7,313 nucleotides of DNA from Flammeovirgaceae bacterium (GTDB lineage Bacteria > Bacteroidota > Bacteroidia > Cytophagales > Cyclobacteriaceae): the NCBI GenBank assembly GCA_022616575.1, contig JAKEEN010000175.1, positions 1-7,313 on the forward strand, read 5' to 3'. The position numbers and the translations under genes are program-made. Positions 1-6,606 of this stretch are shown here, piece by piece (within the stretch, counting starts at the first letter, position 1; every line of letters starts with the position of its first letter). The notes beneath the pieces were generated by a model, which was not told the DNA's origin, did not search any database, and saw only the letters and a program-made list of their open reading frames with translations.

Positions 1-752
1 CATTACCATTTATGATTGTGATCTGGCTCATCTCCATGAATATTTTTCACAGTCCGGCTAACAGCATGCTTGAGCTATTTGCTCCTGCAAAAGAATTGCC
101 ATCCGCCATGGCCTTGATGGTGATAACCACCGATTTGCTTTACGCCTTCGAAAATAAAGTAGTTGATTTCGTTGATTGGATTGGGCCCGTATCAACCTTT
201 GCACTGGGGGGCCTGCTTCTTATTCTAACAGGATATTTTTTCAAGCGGAGCACACGAAGTGTTTCGTTTGTTCGTGACTACGAAGAAGTAAAAGAGAAGC
301 ACAGTGAATTCGGCAAAGTGTTATTGGCCGGCTTGCTGCTTGGCAGTGTAACCACTGTTATTAAAAATCTACTGCCTGAATGGATAGAAGTCGGCAACAA
401 TTCATTCATCCGTGATTCTTCCTGGTTTGTAACTTTTATATTGGTGGTGGCTGCCCTTGCCGCCTGGCCCCTTTCTAATTACATTAAGAGTATAGGCACA
501 AACAAAGCACTGAACTACGGACTGGTGGGAACATTAATCCTGCTTGGTATTACTTACCTCGCGCCAGACTCGCTATATCTCTCTATACCATTATGCATAG
601 GCATCGGACTGATGTACAGCCTCACTTCCGTATCAGCCTTTCCGCTGGCATTGAGTAAGCTCTCACCGCAGAGTGTTACACTAGGAGCAGGTGCTTTTTT
701 TGGAAGTGCTGAATTGGCAGATGGTGTTTTGAATATTTGGGCAAGTTTATAG
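1..752 (+). CDS. MFS-type transporter, C-terminal part (5' end outside window)
   Basis: The reading frame is open from the first bases of the window (the codons before the first ATG at position 12 read Leu-Pro-Phe), so this is a 5'-truncated gene of about 249 visible residues ending in TAG. The product is very hydrophobic. Counting from the ATG at 12, helices are visible at about residues 55-76, 100-117, 136-157, 166-184, 189-207 and 220-240, with a charged cytoplasmic-type loop at about 77-98 between the two halves. That pattern fits the last helix of the N-terminal bundle and the six-helix C-terminal bundle of a major facilitator superfamily carrier, usually about 400 residues. The Ser-Pro-Ala-Asn stretch early in the visible part resembles an MFS helix motif. 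Substrate and subfamily cannot be named from this fragment. The gene converges on the atp operon and shares its terminator; nothing suggests a functional link. Confidence 0.7.
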   Translation, partial: LPFMIVIWLISMNIFHSPANSMLELFAPAKELPSAMALMVITTDLLYAFENKVVDFVDWIGPVSTFALGGLLLILTGYFFKRSTRSVSFVRDYEEVKEKHSEFGKVLLAGLLLGSVTTVIKNLLPEWIEVGNNSFIRDSSWFVTFILVVAALAAWPLSNYIKSIGTNKALNYGLVGTLILLGITYLAPDSLYLSIPLCIGIGLMYSLTSVSAFPLALSKLSPQSVTLGAGAFFGSAELADGVLNIWASL

Positions 753-779
753 TCAACTCATTCAAGGTCTGATTCAAAT

Positions 780-814
780 AAAAAAGTCCTGCTAGCGTCA
801 GGACTTTTATTTTT
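780..814. terminator. Bidirectional intrinsic terminator between the transporter gene and atpG
   Basis: The stem is GTCCTG (786-791) with CAGGAC (799-804), with a seven-base loop. It is extended by A:T pairs to about 10 bp. A T-rich run follows on the plus strand (805-814), and an A run (780-785) becomes U6 in the minus-strand transcript. It can therefore end both the transporter mRNA and the atp operon mRNA, which converge here. It lies 17 bp beyond the atpG stop codon. Confidence 0.9.
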
Positions 815-831
815 CTAATATAAAATTTCTA

Positions 832-1716
832 CTACGATGCTTTCAACGCTTCCGCACCACCCACGATCTCGAGAATTTCTTTCGTGATAGCCGCCTGGCG
901 AGTTCTGTTGTATGTTAAGCGAAGTTCTTTCAGCAGTTCTCCGGCATTTTCAGTAGCCTTATCCATAGCAGTCATTCGCGCACCGTTTTCCGATGCGTTC
1001 GAGTCTAATACGGCTTTGAAAAGTTGTGTCTTTAATGACTTCGGTATCAAGCCGGTGATGATTTCTTCTTGGTTGGGTTGATAGATGTAATCCGTTTCCG
1101 TTGTTGATTTCTTATCAGACGTTGGTGTAACTACAGGTAAAAATTGCTCTGTTCTCAAAATCTGTGTTGCCACATTCTTGAACTCGTTGTATACAATCTC
1201 AACTTTATCATACTTACCACTCCTAAAGCTCTCCATCGCATATTCTCCGGCTTTTGAGGCCTCTTCAAAACTGATATGATGAAGCATCATGGAAAAGTCA
1301 GAAATTACATTGTATTTACGCTTGGTGAAAAATTCCAAGGCCTTCTTACCAATTGGAAGAATGGTAACATTACCTTTTTTAAATTGAGCAGCATACTTTT
1401 CTTCAGCCAGCCGAATTACTGCTTTAAAAACATTGCTGTTGAAAGAACCACAAAGGCCGCGATCAGAACTAATGGCAACAATCAATACACTCTTTTCTTC
1501 ACGCATCCGGCTATACCAATTATCTAATCCGTCAGTTTGTGCGGCAGACAAATTCTGTAAAATAGAAGTTAACTCTTTTACGTATGGACGTAGTTGCAAA
1601 ATACGATCTTGCGATCTGCGTAACTTTGCAGCCGCCACCATTTTCATGGCTTTGGTAATCTGCTGTGTAGAAACTACAGAACCAATTCTATTCTTTACTT
1701 CCTTTAAACTTGCCAT
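832..1716 (-). CDS. atpG: F1Fo ATP synthase gamma subunit
   Basis: This is the central rotor shaft of F1, which turns inside the alpha3beta3 hexamer and links the c ring to catalysis on the cytoplasmic side of the membrane. The protein has 294 residues, normal for bacterial gamma. The N-terminal coiled-coil helix (about 1-55) has the family pattern with ITKAMKMVAAAKLRR at 20-34. The C-terminal helix (about 245-292) ends with the family signature I-T-x-E-x2-E-x3-G-A at 277-288. The middle part is the Rossmann-like domain, with SSDRGLCGSFN at about 83-93. The ATG at 1716 is the natural start because the family begins directly with this helix. It is the last gene of the operon, 83 bp after atpA across a large inverted-repeat spacer, and is followed by a strong terminator. 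The usual next genes, atpD and atpC, are absent. Confidence 0.97.
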   Translation of the reverse strand: MASLKEVKNRIGSVVSTQQITKAMKMVAAAKLRRSQDRILQLRPYVKELTSILQNLSAAQTDGLDNWYSRMREEKSVLIVAISSDRGLCGSFNSNVFKAVIRLAEEKYAAQFKKGNVTILPIGKKALEFFTKRKYNVISDFSMMLHHISFEEASKAGEYAMESFRSGKYDKVEIVYNEFKNVATQILRTEQFLPVVTPTSDKKSTTETDYIYQPNQEEIITGLIPKSLKTQLFKAVLDSNASENGARMTAMDKATENAGELLKELRLTYNRTRQAAITKEILEIVGGAEALKAS

Positions 1717-1729
1717 CTCTTAAATTCGA

Positions 1730-1793
1730 TAATTCGGTGATGAATTAATTCGGTGATGGTACCGGCATTACCGAATCAGCACATCACCGAATC
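1730..1793. repeat. Nested double inverted repeat in the atpA-atpG spacer
   Basis: ATTCGGTGATG occurs at 1732-1742 and 1748-1758. Its reverse complement CATCACCGAAT is at 1782-1792, and a one-mismatch copy, CATTACCGAAT, is at 1766-1776. Both direct copies and both inverted copies are 16 bp apart, and the outer and inner pairs share one centre at 1762. This gives a two-tier stem: an 11-bp inner stem with a 7-base loop, a 5x5 internal loop, then an 11-bp outer stem. No U tract follows on the operon strand, so it is not an ordinary terminator. It fills most of the 83-bp gap, and RNA stabilisation or processing is a plausible role. Confidence 0.85.
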
Positions 1794-1799
1794 AAGTTA

Positions 1800-3374
1800 T
1801 TAATATCTGATTGCTAACTCAGTTGCTGTTTTCTTCATCGCATCTACATCGGCATCTTCAAACTTTCCAGCGCGAAGATTGTCCAGCGTACCGCGTTGTG
1901 TAGCGCGCATAATTTCTAAAAACTCCTTCTCAAACTGGCGCACTTTGTTTACAGGTACTTTGTCCATGTAGCCACGAGTTGAAGCGGTTATGATCGCCAC
2001 CTGCTCTTCAACAGGAACCGGAGCATACTGATCTTGTTTCAATATCTCCTGGTTTCTACGGCCGCGTTCAATCGTCAATTTCGTAGCTGCATCAAGGTCA
2101 GAACCAAACTTGGCAAACGCTTCCAGTTCACGAAACTGCGCCTGATCCAGCTTCAGGGTACCCGCCACTTTCTTCATCGACTTAATCTGGGCAGAACCAC
2201 CTACACGTGATACAGAAATACCTACGTTGATCGCAGGACGAATACCCGAGTTGAATAAATTGGTTTCAAGGAAGATCTGCCCGTCTGTAATAGAAATTAC
2301 GTTTGTCGGAATGTATGCCGAAACATCCCCCGCTTGTGTTTCAATAATTGGGAGAGCTGTTAATGAACCACCGCCTTTTACCAGGTGCTTGATTGAAGCA
2401 GGAAGGTCGTTCATGTTTTTAGCAATCGCATCATTGTTAATGATCTTGGCTGCTCTTTCTAAAAGACGTGAGTGAAGATAAAATACGTCACCAGGATACG
2501 CTTCGCGTCCGGGAGGTCTTCTCAACAGAAGCGACACTTCGCGGTATGATACAGCCTGCTTTGACAAGTCATCATAGATAACCAATGCCGGGCGACCGGT
2601 ATCACGGAAAAATTCTCCGATAGCCGCACCGGTAAACGGGGCAAAGAATTGCATGGGAGCCGGGTCAGATGCTGAGGCAGAAACTATCACCGTGTACGAT
2701 AGTGCTCCTGCTTTTTCCAATGCTGCATACACGTTAGCAACGGTAGATGCTTTCTGACCAATCGCTACGTAAATACAATATACCGGCTTACCACTTTCGT
2801 AAAATTCCTTTTGATTAACGATGGTATCAAGTGCAACGGCAGTCTTACCAGTCTGGCGGTCACCGATGATCAACTCGCGCTGACCACGACCGATTGGGAT
2901 CATGGAGTCAATCGCTTTAATACCGGTTTGAAGAGGTTCGTTTACCGGTTGACGGAAGATTACGCCAGGAGCTTTTCTCTCCAATGGCATTTCATACAGA
3001 TCGCCTTTAAGAGGGCCTTTCCCATCCACAGGCTGACCGAGCATATCCACCACACGGCCTAACATACCATCACCCACTTTTACAGAAGCAATCTGACGTG
3101 TACGCTTTACTGTATCACCTTCGCGGATGTCTTTAGACTCGCCTAACAATACGGCACCTACGTTATCCTCTTCCAGGTTCAGCACCATCGCTCTAAGTCC
3201 GTTTTCAAACTCAAGCAACTCACCTGCCTGTGCTTGTGTAAGTCCGTAAATACGTGCCACACCATCGCCTACTGTTAACACAGTACCCACTTCTTCGAGT
3301 TGAGCTTCGGTGCGTGCTTGTGAAAGTTGTTCCCTTAAAATCGCTGAAACTTCTTCGGGTCTGATTTCTGCCAT
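1800..3374 (-). CDS. atpA: F1Fo ATP synthase alpha subunit
   Basis: This is the non-catalytic nucleotide-binding subunit of F1, three copies per enzyme, alternating with beta in the catalytic head. The protein has 524 residues, within the family range. The N-terminal beta-barrel domain is at about 25-95. The Walker A loop GDRQTGKT is at 171-178, with the nucleotide-binding lysine K177. The Walker B-type strand ALVIYDDL is at about 263-270. The alpha/beta signature [10 protein letters not shown] is at 380-389, followed by R390, which matches the arginine finger reaching into the beta active site. The helical C-terminal domain follows. The segment around 310-335 is a little longer than in E. 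coli, as I recall for Bacteroidota alpha subunits. The start is ATG at 3374. The gene is separated from atpH by 119 bp, unusually wide for this operon, containing a heptamer microsatellite. No key residue is missing. Confidence 0.98.
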   Translation of the reverse strand: MAEIRPEEVSAILREQLSQARTEAQLEEVGTVLTVGDGVARIYGLTQAQAGELLEFENGLRAMVLNLEEDNVGAVLLGESKDIREGDTVKRTRQIASVKVGDGMLGRVVDMLGQPVDGKGPLKGDLYEMPLERKAPGVIFRQPVNEPLQTGIKAIDSMIPIGRGQRELIIGDRQTGKTAVALDTIVNQKEFYESGKPVYCIYVAIGQKASTVANVYAALEKAGALSYTVIVSASASDPAPMQFFAPFTGAAIGEFFRDTGRPALVIYDDLSKQAVSYREVSLLLRRPPGREAYPGDVFYLHSRLLERAAKIINNDAIAKNMNDLPASIKHLVKGGGSLTALPIIETQAGDVSAYIPTNVISITDGQIFLETNLFNSGIRPAINVGISVSRVGGSAQIKSMKKVAGTLKLDQAQFRELEAFAKFGSDLDAATKLTIERGRRNQEILKQDQYAPVPVEEQVAIITASTRGYMDKVPVNKVRQFEKEFLEIMRATQRGTLDNLRAGKFEDADVDAMKKTATELAIRY

Positions 3375-3378
3375 AATA

Positions 3379-3410
3379 TCGTTAATCGTTATTTGTTGTT
3401 CGTTAATCGT
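3379..3410. repeat. Pair of 11-bp direct repeats just upstream of atpA
   Basis: TCGTTAATCGT occurs at 3379-3389 and again at 3400-3410, 21 bp apart, within 36 bp of the atpA start codon. The core TAATCGT differs by one base from the TAAATCGT core of the neighbouring heptamer array, so these may be decayed or related units. On the operon strand they lie where the ribosome would assemble for atpA. No Shine-Dalgarno-like purine run is evident there, which is common in Bacteroidota. Confidence 0.6.
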
Positions 3411-3440
3411 AGGTGTGGGTTTAGGGTGTGTGGTAATTTA

Positions 3441-3494
3441 AAATCGTAAATCGTAAATCGTAAATCGTAAATCGTAAATCGTAAATCGTAAATC
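3441..3494. repeat. Heptamer microsatellite (AAATCGT)x7.7 in the atpH-atpA spacer
   Basis: Seven perfect tandem copies of AAATCGT occupy 3441-3489, followed by a partial eighth copy (AAATC, 3490-3494). The last base of the partial copy is also the last base of the atpH stop codon (TAG, read from 3496 to 3494 on the minus strand), so the array starts exactly where coding ends. The copies are identical, a sign of recent expansion or ongoing slippage. The array changes the distance between atpH and atpA but not either reading frame. Confidence 0.95.
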
Positions 3495-4054
3495 TAAAAT
3501 TCTTTGATATATGGATTCTGCTTAAACTTCACGCGTAATGCGTTGAGCTTATTTTTAATTGATGCATCAATCTGTCTGTCTTTTACATTCAGAATAAAAC
3601 CACCAATCATATCTTCGTCAATCTTCTCCTCAATTTCAACTTGTTTCCTGTCGCTTAATGTTTTTGCAAGCTTCTCAAATTGCGAACGCAACGCTGCATC
3701 TAATGGAGATGCCGTTATTACGGTTGCTTTACCGATGCCTTTGTATTCATTGAAGGCACCATGAAATTCTTCTGCAATAGCTGGAAGCAACGGTTCACGG
3801 TTTTTCCGGGTAATGATATCAAAAATGGCAAGGGTAAGTCCGTGAACTTTGCCACTGAAAATCTTGTATAAAATTTCCTTCTTTTTATCGTGCTTAATCA
3901 CCGGATTGCGAAGCATTAAAGTGAACAAACGGCTCTCCTTGCAAACCTTATCAAAGGACTGCATATCGTTATGCACCTGATCCAACACATTTTGCTCTAC
4001 CGCTAAGGTTAGCAAAGACTTCACATACCGGGAAGCAACACGCGATTCTGCCAT
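3494..4054 (-). CDS. atpH: F1Fo ATP synthase delta subunit (OSCP family)
   Basis: This peripheral-stalk subunit sits on top of F1 and binds the N termini of alpha and the C-terminal end of the b subunits. It has 186 residues, normal for the family. The N-terminal helical bundle (about 1-105) opens with the typical RVASRYVKSLLTLA. The C-terminal domain carries the family signature at about 145-165 (IDEDMIGGFILNVKDRQIDAS). The ATG at 4054 lies only two bases after the atpF stop codon, which favours coupled translation of b and delta. The TAG stop abuts the tandem heptamer array in the next spacer. There are no internal anomalies. Confidence 0.96.
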   Translation of the reverse strand: MAESRVASRYVKSLLTLAVEQNVLDQVHNDMQSFDKVCKESRLFTLMLRNPVIKHDKKKEILYKIFSGKVHGLTLAIFDIITRKNREPLLPAIAEEFHGAFNEYKGIGKATVITASPLDAALRSQFEKLAKTLSDRKQVEIEEKIDEDMIGGFILNVKDRQIDASIKNKLNALRVKFKQNPYIKEF

Positions 4055-4056
4055 GC

Positions 4057-4551
4057 TTAGTTAAGCTTTAAATCTTTAATGTATCCTTCTACCAGATCTT
4101 TCTGAGCTTTGTCGGCTGCCAGATTTTTCTTCATCAGGCGTTCAGCAATTTCAATTGAGAAAAGCGCTACTTGTTCTTTTACTTCGCGAAGGGCTGCTTG
4201 TTTTTCTATGTTAATAGCGGCACGAGCATCTTCTACAATTTTATCAGCAGTCTTCTTGGCATCAGACTGAGCTTCGTCTTTCATGCGATTGGAAGCTTCA
4301 CGGGCTTCTTTTAGAATTTTGTCGCGTTCTACACGGGCTTCCTTTAAAAGCCTTTCGTTATCCGAAGTAAGCTTCGCCATTTCAGCACGCGCTTTCTCTG
4401 CTGTATCAAGGGCTTCCTGAATAGAGGTTTCGCGTTCTTTTAATGAGTTGATGATCGGCTTCCATGCCAACTTACTGAGCAAGAAGAAGAGGGCAATGAA
4501 TACAATAAGTTGCCAAATGATGAGTCCGGTGCCGGGGGTAAGAAGTTCCAT
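4057..4551 (-). CDS. atpF: F1Fo ATP synthase b subunit
   Basis: This is the peripheral-stalk subunit, normally a dimer, anchoring F1 to the membrane a subunit. It has 164 residues, a usual length. One N-terminal membrane helix spans about 8-27, followed by the AWKPI motif at 29-33 and R40. A long, highly charged, alanine-rich helix then runs to about 140 and would form the right-handed coiled coil of the stalk. The C-terminal end (about 141-164) is the delta-binding part. Only one b gene is present, so a homodimer is expected rather than a b/b' pair. The start is ATG at 4551. It lies 32 bases beyond the U tract of an apparent intrinsic terminator following atpE, and I see no TAnnTTTG promoter in that gap. 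Its expression therefore probably depends on read-through. Confidence 0.96.
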   Translation of the reverse strand: MELLTPGTGLIIWQLIVFIALFFLLSKLAWKPIINSLKERETSIQEALDTAEKARAEMAKLTSDNERLLKEARVERDKILKEAREASNRMKDEAQSDAKKTADKIVEDARAAINIEKQAALREVKEQVALFSIEIAERLMKKNLAADKAQKDLVEGYIKDLKLN

Positions 4552-4583
4552 AGCTATTATTAATGTCGTGTGTTTTTCAACTT

Positions 4584-4617
4584 AAAAAAACTTGTCCAGG
4601 CCAAACGCCCGGACAAG
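4584..4617 (-). terminator. Intrinsic terminator or attenuator inside the operon, between atpE and atpF
   Basis: Read on the minus strand, CTTGTCC-G-GGC pairs with GCC-T-GGACAAG around a five-base loop (stem 4591-4617), followed at once by seven T (4590-4584). In the minus-strand RNA all 11 positions pair, including one G-U. In plus-strand RNA the same position is an A/C mismatch. The hairpin starts 12 bases after the atpE stop codon. This is a full intrinsic-terminator layout in the operon's own direction. Because atpF, atpH, atpA and atpG lie beyond it with no visible new promoter, it is probably leaky. Confidence 0.85.
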
Positions 4618-4629
4618 CTTTCGGCTTTT

Positions 4630-4887
<258 letters not shown>

Positions 4888-4901
4888 TTAAGTGAAACAA
4901 G

Positions 4902-4932
4902 CCCTAACTTCAGCTTTAGCTGAACGTTAGGG
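4902..4932 (-). other. Intercistronic hairpin between atpB and atpE
   Basis: CCCTAAC-TTCAGC (4902-4914) is complementary to GCTGAA-C-GTTAGGG (4919-4932). It forms a 13-bp stem with one bulged base and a four-base loop. On the operon strand it begins six bases after the atpB stop codon and ends 26 bases before the atpE start codon. The bases after it on that strand (CTTGTTTCACTT) are only moderately T-rich, so I favour an mRNA-stabilising or processing hairpin over a terminator. A weak attenuator is possible. Confidence 0.7.
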
Positions 4933-4938
4933 ATATCT

Positions 4939-5976
4939 TTAATGCCCGTCATGATGCCCATGATCTTCCGTAGCCATGCCAATGTACAACGATGAGAACA
5001 GCGTAAATACATAAGCCTGAATACCGGCAACTAAAAGTTCAATGAGGTTTATAAACAGGACAATCAAACTCGAAACAAAACCAACCGTAACGCTTTGGAA
5101 AATAAAGGCAAGGCTGATCAAACTCAACAACACAATGTGGCCCGCAGTGATCGCCACAAACAAACGAACCGTTAATGAAAACGGCTTGGTGAAAATACCG
5201 ATGATCTCAACCGGAAGAATTACAATGCGCAATGGAAGCGGAACACCAGGCGTCCAGAAAATGTGACTCCAGTAACCTTTGTTACCACTTACATTCGTAA
5301 TGATAAAGGTTAGCACGGCAAGCGTCAGCGTAACGGCAATGTTTCCCGTAAGGTTAGCAGCACCCGGTAGTAGTCCTAATAAATTTCCGAACAGGATAAA
5401 AAAGAACAGCGTTAGCAGATACGGTAAATACTTCTCGTAATGGTGCCCGATATTTGGTTTTACAATCTCATCGCGCACAAAAACGATAATGGGTTCAAAG
5501 AACGATTGAACACCTTTCGGTGCTTTTCCGGCATTATTTTTAAACCCTTTGGCAACGGAAAGGAACACCAAAAGTAAAACAGTTGCATTAATGAGGAGCA
5601 TGGCTACGTTCTTGGTAATTGAAAGATCAAAAACCTGTTCGCCACTGCCAGATAAATAAATATGATTGTGCTCGAGATTGTAGCCGTTATACTCAACTAC
5701 ATTATGATGTTCATCATAGAAATTCGATGATGAAAAAAGGTCCAACCCGCGCTCGCTCGAATACACAATAATGGGTAGGTGAATGGTACCATAATGTCCG
5801 TCCCACAAATGCCACACATGGTCATCCATCACGTGGTGGAGAATCACTTCGCTGGCATTAAATTCGGTTGATTCACCCTCCGCCTCAGAAGCAAACGAAG
5901 GGGTTGAAAAAGCGATATATAGAAGCGCTGTAAGAACGAGGGAGAACTTTTTGAAAAGATTTGAAATATCGCTCAT
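4939..5976 (-). CDS. atpB: F1Fo ATP synthase a subunit, long Bacteroidota form
   Basis: This membrane stator subunit forms the two proton half-channels against the c ring. I start it at the ATG at 5976 (345 residues), because the further-upstream TTG at 6009 lies inside the promoter -7 element. Residues 1-29 look like a signal peptide ending PSFA|SEA. Residues 30 to about 120 form an exported domain rich in His and Asp (HHVMDDHVWHLWDGHYGTIH at 47-66), characteristic of Bacteroidota AtpB and absent from E. coli. Membrane helices lie at about 123-142, 184-204, 211-229, 250-264, 269-295 and 297-329. The essential arginine is R271 (in SLTVRLF). H280 and E313 occupy the places of E. coli E219 and H245, the known reciprocal swap. 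Q320 matches Q252. The C-terminal tail is again His-rich (HGHHDGH). It is the first gene of the operon, with no atpI or atpZ before it. Confidence 0.96.
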   Translation of the reverse strand: MSDISNLFKKFSLVLTALLYIAFSTPSFASEAEGESTEFNASEVILHHVMDDHVWHLWDGHYGTIHLPIIVYSSERGLDLFSSSNFYDEHHNVVEYNGYNLEHNHIYLSGSGEQVFDLSITKNVAMLLINATVLLLVFLSVAKGFKNNAGKAPKGVQSFFEPIIVFVRDEIVKPNIGHHYEKYLPYLLTLFFFILFGNLLGLLPGAANLTGNIAVTLTLAVLTFIITNVSGNKGYWSHIFWTPGVPLPLRIVILPVEIIGIFTKPFSLTVRLFVAITAGHIVLLSLISLAFIFQSVTVGFVSSLIVLFINLIELLVAGIQAYVFTLFSSLYIGMATEDHGHHDGH

Positions 5977-6006
5977 TGGGGCTTTTAAGGGCTTAAAATC
6001 AGACCG

Positions 6007-6014
6007 CAAAGGTA
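6007..6014 (-). promoter_or_regulatory. Predicted promoter -7 element for the atp operon (TACCTTTG)
   Basis: On the minus strand the sequence TACCTTTG is a perfect match to the Bacteroidota sigma-ABfr -7 consensus TAnnTTTG. It would place the transcription start near 6000, giving a leader of about 25 bases before the atpB ATG at 5976. The expected upstream TTG (-33) element is not clear; only a T-rich tract (about 6031-6040 on the minus strand) lies in that area. This is the only convincing promoter I see for the six-gene operon. Confidence 0.65.
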
Positions 6015-6192
6015 AAAATCAAACGTCCTGAAAAAAATATTTGGTTGGATTTTTTGGTGGAGGAAAAGGTTGATTCCAGGTTCAGTTTGCGGGTTGCTTT
6101 TTCAATAATAAATTCCGTAAAACCGCCCACACGCCAAATAAACCATCCTATTTTCAACTTGAACAGAATTTCTGCCAGCCCCGGAGGTTTCT

Positions 6193-6200
6193 TATCTTTA
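6193..6200 (+). promoter_or_regulatory. Predicted promoter -7 element for the HEPN-MNT pair (TATCTTTA)
   Basis: TATCTTTA matches the Bacteroidota -7 consensus TAnnTTTG at all but the last base and ends four bases before the ATG at 6205. Transcription starting at the usual distance would begin at or within a few bases of the start codon, so the mRNA would be leaderless or nearly so. A purine run GGAGG (6183-6187) lies 17 bases before the ATG, too far for a normal ribosome binding site and inside the promoter. No good -33 TTG is seen at the right spacing. Confidence 0.45.
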
Positions 6201-6204
6201 CACA

Positions 6205-6606
6205 ATGGGTAAGAGAGAAATTATTGCACATTGGTTGACTATGGCTGGACGCGATTGGAAAAGTGTAGAGGCGCTATTCAAAGCCGGGCAGTTTATCCAT
6301 GCACTCTTTTTCTCGCATTTAGTAATCGAAAAACTTTTGAAGGCTCACTGGACTCGGGACAACATTGAAAATGAACCCCTACGGGTACACGATTTAGAGT
6401 TCTTGTACAATCAAACAGAACTAAAACTTTCAGCAGAACAGACTGATTTTTTACGCATTGTCAACTCCTGGAACCTGGAAGGCCGGTACCAGGATTATAA
6501 GGACAAGTTTTATAAAATCGCCACGAAAGATTATACTGAACAGAAAATAAAACAGGTTGACGAACTCAGGGTATGGTTACAATCCGCATTGCAAAGCAAA
6601 GGATAA
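6205..6606 (+). CDS. HEPN-domain protein, partner of a minimal nucleotidyltransferase
   Basis: This is a 133-residue, all-helical protein that I assign to the HEPN family of the PF05168 type. The typical start is visible (HWLTMAGRDWKSVEALFKAGQF at about 9-30). The alanine/histidine-rich second helix ends in the hallmark V-I-E-K-L-L-K-A at 40-47. Then come P-L-R-V-H-D-L at 58-64 and the late W-N-L-E-G-R-Y at 89-95. The start at 6205 is needed because W10 and the first helix are conserved; the next Met is at 13. HEPN proteins paired with MNT enzymes are often RNase toxins with an R-x4-6-H motif. No such spacing occurs near R94 here, so RNase activity is doubtful and a nucleotide- or substrate-binding role is possible. 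It overlaps the next gene by 34 bp, which implies one transcript and coupled translation. It is divergent from atpB and probably unrelated to ATP synthase. Confidence 0.85.
   Translation: MGKREIIAHWLTMAGRDWKSVEALFKAGQFIHALFFSHLVIEKLLKAHWTRDNIENEPLRVHDLEFLYNQTELKLSAEQTDFLRIVNSWNLEGRYQDYKDKFYKIATKDYTEQKIKQVDELRVWLQSALQSKG

Noticed and set aside
884..1723. Plus-strand ORFs lying opposite atpG
   Set aside because: They are antisense shadows of a well-supported conserved gene and have no recognisable domain.
2227..3062. Plus-strand ORFs lying opposite atpA
   Set aside because: They are shadows of the conserved alpha-subunit frame with no protein-like features.
3441..3494. CRISPR array
   Set aside because: The repeats are 7 bp and contiguous with no spacers, so it is a simple tandem repeat.
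5977..6009. Upstream TTG start giving AtpB 11 extra residues
   Set aside because: The TTG lies inside the TACCTTTG promoter element, and the extra residues would precede a normal signal peptide that starts well at the ATG at 5976.
5999..6205. Minus-strand 68-codon ORF (TTG start) in the atpB-HEPN intergenic region
   Set aside because: It has only a TTG start that overlaps the HEPN start codon head-on, contains the atp promoter -7 element, ends past the predicted transcription start, and resembles neither AtpI nor AtpZ. A chance open frame is more likely.
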